Shown here piece after piece: positions 59,812 to 64,000 of a stretch of 64,000 nucleotides of DNA (position 1 is its first letter; each line of letters opens with the position of its first letter). The position numbers and the translations under genes are program-made. The DNA comes from Zygnema cylindricum (Eukaryota; Streptophyta; Zygnematophyceae; Zygnematales; Zygnemataceae), in contig JBBHKE010001836.1 in assembly GCA_037447655.1 (NCBI GenBank), forward strand, positions 1 to 64,000. Reading direction: 5' to 3'. The notes below the pieces were generated by a model. It had not been told where the DNA came from, made no database searches, and saw only the letters and a list, made by a program, of their open reading frames with translations.

Positions 59812-60011
59812 TACACCGTGAATCGCTATTAGTGTTAATATATTTTCTCCGTACACACTTGTCCGATTGAAAATCTGACGGTTGCGATTGAAATATAAGA
59901 TTCTCAGCTTCCGATCGGCAATTTCAAATTGAAAATCGGACAAGTGTCTACGCAGAAAATTTGTTTTGAGTGGCGAAAAAATTATTAACCCTAATAGCGA
60001 TTCAAGGTGTA
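59812..60011. mobile_element. MITE (family delta)
   Basis: 200 bp, TACACCGTGAATCGC to GCGATTCAAGGTGTA. It contains 'cttgtccgattgaaaatc' and its inverted counterpart. Confidence 0.85.
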
Positions 60012-60787
60012 GCATATACGACAGCGCAACGGATTGCAATATGTTTTGATGAAAACTTCCTTCAAAAATATTTTACGACGTTTAAATATTTGTGATAAAC
60101 CAATCATAGATCTACACGTTTCTTTAAGACGATTGTCTGGGCATTTCCTCATCCATTTACGATCGCCAATTTGTAATGTCCACACTACACACGACAACAA
60201 AAGTTTGTTAGTGACCGCATACACTTCAACAGAACAACGGAATCTGTGGTTGGCATTTACGATTCCACAAAGCTCCCCACCCTCAAATTTTTGGAACGAA
60301 CATTCTTGTACGTTAAAATTCGTCTTTTTCCGAGCCTTCTGGAATTTGACACGTGTTGCCTGACGGATTGGAAGTACTTCAGACTGCCAGAGTACATTAC
60401 GAACACGTTTACCAGAGCACGGTCTAGCACTTTAAAGTACAGTTTACGGTTAGTACTTAGTAGTTTTAGCAGTTACATCCAGTCTATATTGTATGTATCA
60501 ATAAAAAATACGAAGCTCCAGTGCGGCGTCCACATTGCATACGCAAATTTCCCGTGGTGGAAATTTATTGATTCTTTTCGCATTAAATTTTCATATTGAA
60601 ATTTCCGCACTTTTTGGTTCATTCGTACTCAAATGTACTGTACTGTACTGTCTTGTACTGGACTGGAATATTTGCTTCTACTCATTTTCTTACTCTCCAA
60701 AGTTGCTGAAAATTAGACTGAATTTTGTAGGCTGCCAACCATATTGGAGCTTTACAGGAAAAAGTTACACTTACCATTTCTTTTTCC
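60012..60787 (+). other. Upstream region of the malectin-like gene
   Basis: Likely promoter and leader. A short TACTG microsatellite lies at 60633-60660. Overlapping frames of about 110 codons were judged non-coding. No defined promoter element is assigned. Confidence 0.4.
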
Positions 60788-63014
60788 ATGGCTTCCAGCT
60801 GCTACCTCTCCGTATTCAGCTGCTTCTTAGGGCTCTATGTTGTCGTTTCTCTTCATCCTAAACTAGCTGAAGCTTTCATAGCTCAACAAAGTGAGTACAC
60901 TTCCTTGGCTCTTTTTGTCTTTTTCTGTTATTGTTGTTGCTTTCTCATGTTGAAATAATTTAATTATTAATATCACCTCTTGTGAAGCAATTGAGCGTTA
61001 TTTCTGTTCTTTAAAGCAGCTAATTCATACGCCATTTCCAGTTTCATCAATGCAATATATTATTTAAGTTAAATTGCTTATAACCTCCAAAAACCTATAT
61101 TTTCCGGAATATGACTTAAATTGAGTCCATTTTTTAATTTTCATCGTCTATCTGTCCATTATTGTGTCCATTTGTAAGTTCAATGTAGCTCACCGTGTAT
61201 CCCTATTAGTTTTTAATGTTTTTTTCAATCTTTCAACACATTTTCTCCGTGCACACTTGTCGAAATCTGAAGGACTCAGTGGAATTTTTTTGACCTTCTG
61301 ATTGCATATTTGGTACTTTTTCCGTTTTATTTCTTTCCTCAATATTTTGCTGTTCCTTTGGTTTTGTCACTATCTTTGCTGTTCTTTTCCTCACATGTTT
61401 GTTTTTGTTTTTGTTTTGTCACTTTCCTCGAGTTTCTGCTTTTCTCTTGGTTTTATCACCTCATATGTTTGGTATTCCTTTGGTTTTGTCGCTCTCGTCA
61501 CATAAATGCTCCTTTTTTAGTTGTCTTTTTCCTCGGATGTTTGGTATACTGTTCATTTTGTCACTTTCCACACGTTTTTGGTTTTTTTTGGTTTTGTCAC
61601 TTTTCTCACGTGTTTGATATTTCACTTTCCTTACGTTCTTGTCATTCTTTTGTTTTATCACTTTCCTCGCATTTTTGGTATTCTTTTATTTTGTCAGTTT
61701 CCCGATATTTTTGCTATTCCTTTGGTTTCCTCATTTTCCTCACACGTTTGGTACTCCTTTTCTATTCTTACAGGTCCTTTAAGAATTGACTGCGGGAGTG
61801 GTTCGTCGACCTCTGACAACATCGACCAAGCTCAATATTCACCAGATCAGTATTTTCAAGGAGGAGAAGTCCACTCTGTTAACAGTACATATGCTGCTAA
61901 TTTGACTGACCAACCACAGCTTACAACATTAAGAGCTTTTCATAACGTTGCCCAAGGCTGTTATACAATTCCTGTTGTTTACGGCCGATATTTGGTTCGA
62001 ATTCATTGCGAGTATGGAAATTACGATGGTCTGGACACACCTCCAGTATTTGATGTGTATCTTAATGGTATTCATGTCGATGTTGTAGCGTTTAGTGAAA
62101 CAAATGGAACCTACGATGCTTATGTTACCGATTATATCGCTTTTTCCAAAAACAACAAATTTGTTCTGTGTTTAAAAAAAGTCGAAGGAGTACCCTTTCT
62201 TAGCGATTTTGAGATCCTCCCTATCGAATCTGAATCGTATGACGGAAAAAAATTTGCGGAAAATGTAATTTTACGTACCGCGGGAAGAATAAATTCTGGT
62301 GGACCTGCGATTTTGGGAGATCCTGTAGATGGAATGTACCGAACATGGTTAAAAGATTTCCTGACAACGAATTTTATAGTAGATAAACAGGATATTTCCA
62401 TCGGTAATACAGGAATGTTAGGAGGACCTGATCATCTTCCTATGAGGATGTTTCAAACCGCAAGAGAAGCTATTAGTAATAGTACCGGGTATAGACTGGA
62501 TGCGACTACGGTCAGTCCATTTAGTAGTTGGTATGTGAGATGGCATTTTGCAGAGTTAAAAGCGGATGTTCAATTAGGAGAGAGAGTCTTTGATATTGTT
62601 ATTCTGAGTGTAAAAGGGGTTCAAATTGTGGCCCAAAACTTTGATATTATAGCTACTGCGAGAGTACCTTTCAATGCGACTACCGTCAGTGCAACAATCG
62701 ATTTGACAAACCAAAATTCTGTATCATTGTCATTTGGAGTAGTACAGAGTCCTGGAAGCAAATACCAGCCAGTTTTAAATGGTTTCGAATTGTACGAGGC
62801 GGTTGAGCTTAACAAGCCTGCAGAGTTTCCTGTTTGGGCAATAGTTGTAGTCACTCTCGCAATCATTTTGTCTCTAACTTCTTGTATCATTCTCGTAGTT
62901 TGTTGCTGTAGAAGAAAGGATTTTCCTAAACCTTCATTTTTACAAGGAGAAAATGGTTTTCAAGCACACAGGGTTCGATCGGTCGACGAAGATGGTGACC
63001 CACGTACGCTTTAA
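60788..63014 (+). CDS. Malectin-like membrane protein without kinase
   Basis: Exons 60788-60890 and 61774-63014 join in phase with GTGAGT and acag, giving 447 aa. The start is the only ATG before a hydrophobic signal-peptide-like segment (LGLYVVVSLHPKLAEA). Residues about 36-375 are a malectin-like domain (PLRIDCGSGSS, QYFQGG, LRAFHNVAQGCYTIPVVYG, CEYGNYDGLDTPPVFDVYLNG), the carbohydrate-binding type found in CrRLK1L and other plant receptors. A transmembrane helix at about 385-410 (FPVWAIVVVTLAIILSL) and CCCRRK are followed by a tail of about 37 residues with no kinase. Several N-x-S/T sites fit an extracellular domain. A possible alternative end uses a weak donor at 62995 and an acceptor at 63332, adding VHATRYHQSNAGHFDNVEL. 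Ligand and role are unknown. Confidence 0.85.
61186..61265. mobile_element. MITE fragment in the malectin gene intron
   Basis: 'ctcaccgtgtatccctatta' followed by 'acacattttctccgtgcaca' is the left half of a delta MITE. The right half is missing. Confidence 0.6.
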
Positions 63015-64000
63015 TCTTTTCAAAATCCTTTTTTTATAATTGAAAGAGTCTACTCTTATTTCCTTCACTTTGGTTTTCTAGGATCTTTTGGTTTTAGCAT
63101 TCCTGGTCTTTAAGTGGAATATAAAATTTCATTCAAATTCATTCAAATTCATTCAACTTTATTCAAATGCATTCAAATCCATTCAACTTCATTCAACTTC
63201 ATTTAGCCTCATTCAGCTTCATTCAAATTTGTTCAAATTCATTCAAATTCATTTGTATTGTGCTTTAATTCTCATACGATTTCTCATTTTTTTTGTCGTT
63301 TTTCTTTGCGTAAATTCCTCGATGTCCTGCAGTTCATGCAACCCGGTACCACCAATCAAACGCAGGACACTTTGACAATGTTGAACTCGGTAACCGTTAA
63401 TATTACCGAACAACAAAACTAAGTAACATATACTCTTTCTTAGGTGAGTTAAACTTGTACTTTTTCCTAGGTGCCTGTTTTATATCTTCCTTTGACCTAG
63501 AAATTTTGGTGTTTTTTAGGTTTTATTGTTTTTTCAACTCTATGTTTTTTCCGCCAATTTCATTTTCTCTGTTGATAGGGATTAAAAGTGGTTCAATTTT
63601 GGTGGTGAAATGAATGCAAACCGTCGAGGTTAGACTTTTACTCCCTTTGACTTAAAACATCAACATTTATCTTCTTATACTTCTGCAGTAAAAGCACAAG
63701 AGGGAAAGAGGGAGGGGAGAGAGAGGGGAGGGAGAGGGGAGAGAGAGAGAGAGAGATAAGATTGACAGTTTCTAGAAAAGCAGAAAAGCTAAATCTTCTT
63801 GTCATGTTATGTTGCATAAATTAACACATGTTATGCAGTATATGTTTATGTTCAAAACTTTCAAAAATTCCTTATAATTTGCACATGGATCGAAAGTTCC
63901 CCATAATGGGAGTTTCATGTCAACAATTAAAAAAAAATAAGAGAAATAGTCACATGAATTTGTTTACAGGGAATTTTTGCACGATATTGCTGATTTGCTT
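63015..64000 (+). other. 3' flank of the malectin-like gene
   Basis: Contains the ATTCAA array, a possible alternative last exon at 63333, a GA run (63699-63757) and AT-rich sequence. No further gene can be supported before the window ends. Confidence 0.5.
63128..63250. repeat. ATTCAA-type tandem array
   Basis: About a dozen imperfect units of cattcaaattcattcaactt type, just downstream of the malectin-like stop codon. Confidence 0.85.

Noticed and set aside
59991-60363. Frames of 77 to 117 codons on both strands
   Set aside because: Overlap each other, no recognisable domain, upstream of the malectin gene.

Overview
This window is nuclear DNA of a green-lineage (streptophyte) eukaryote with long introns and many repeats. 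Three intron-containing genes, all on the + strand, match plant-type proteins: a SAC9-type phosphoinositide phosphatase (SAC plus WW domain, an architecture known from plants), a plant-type nucleoporin NUP98 whose reading frame continues into NUP96, and a malectin-like membrane protein without a kinase. Intron size, repeat load and the fused NUP98-NUP96 gene fit a streptophyte alga (for example a charophyte) better than a small-genome land plant. The species is not proven by the sequence.

Layout. 1-11 kb is mostly transposon debris: hAT-like elements with 8-bp target duplications, a partial copia-type element on the + strand, then a two-LTR element on the - strand that carries only a gag-type region (4209-8347). 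11.5-23.7 kb is SAC9 (11 coding exons, about 1777 aa, all junctions in phase). 24.9-39.8 kb is a dense transposon nest: a small TIR element holds a hAT-like element, which holds a broken chromodomain-type Ty3/gypsy element (26456-35162), one of whose LTRs holds another hAT-like element; further hAT-like elements and MITEs follow. 39.9-40.5 kb is a degenerate tandem array upstream of the nucleoporin gene. 41.7-55.0 kb is NUP98-NUP96 (18 coding exons, about 2086 aa, with the HF/S self-cleavage site). 56.6-59.0 kb holds a minisatellite and long inverted repeats around an assembly gap. 60.8-63.0 kb is the malectin-like gene (2 exons, 447 aa).

The most unusual observation concerns the two big genes. 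Next to several of their exons lie degenerate tandem copies of the exon edge together with its splice site (SAC9 exons 2 and 4; NUP98-NUP96 exons 3, 15 and 18). This suggests a local mutational process that lengthens introns by duplicating exon-intron junctions. The three genes do not form a pathway: one acts in phosphoinositide turnover, one in the nuclear pore, one at the cell surface.
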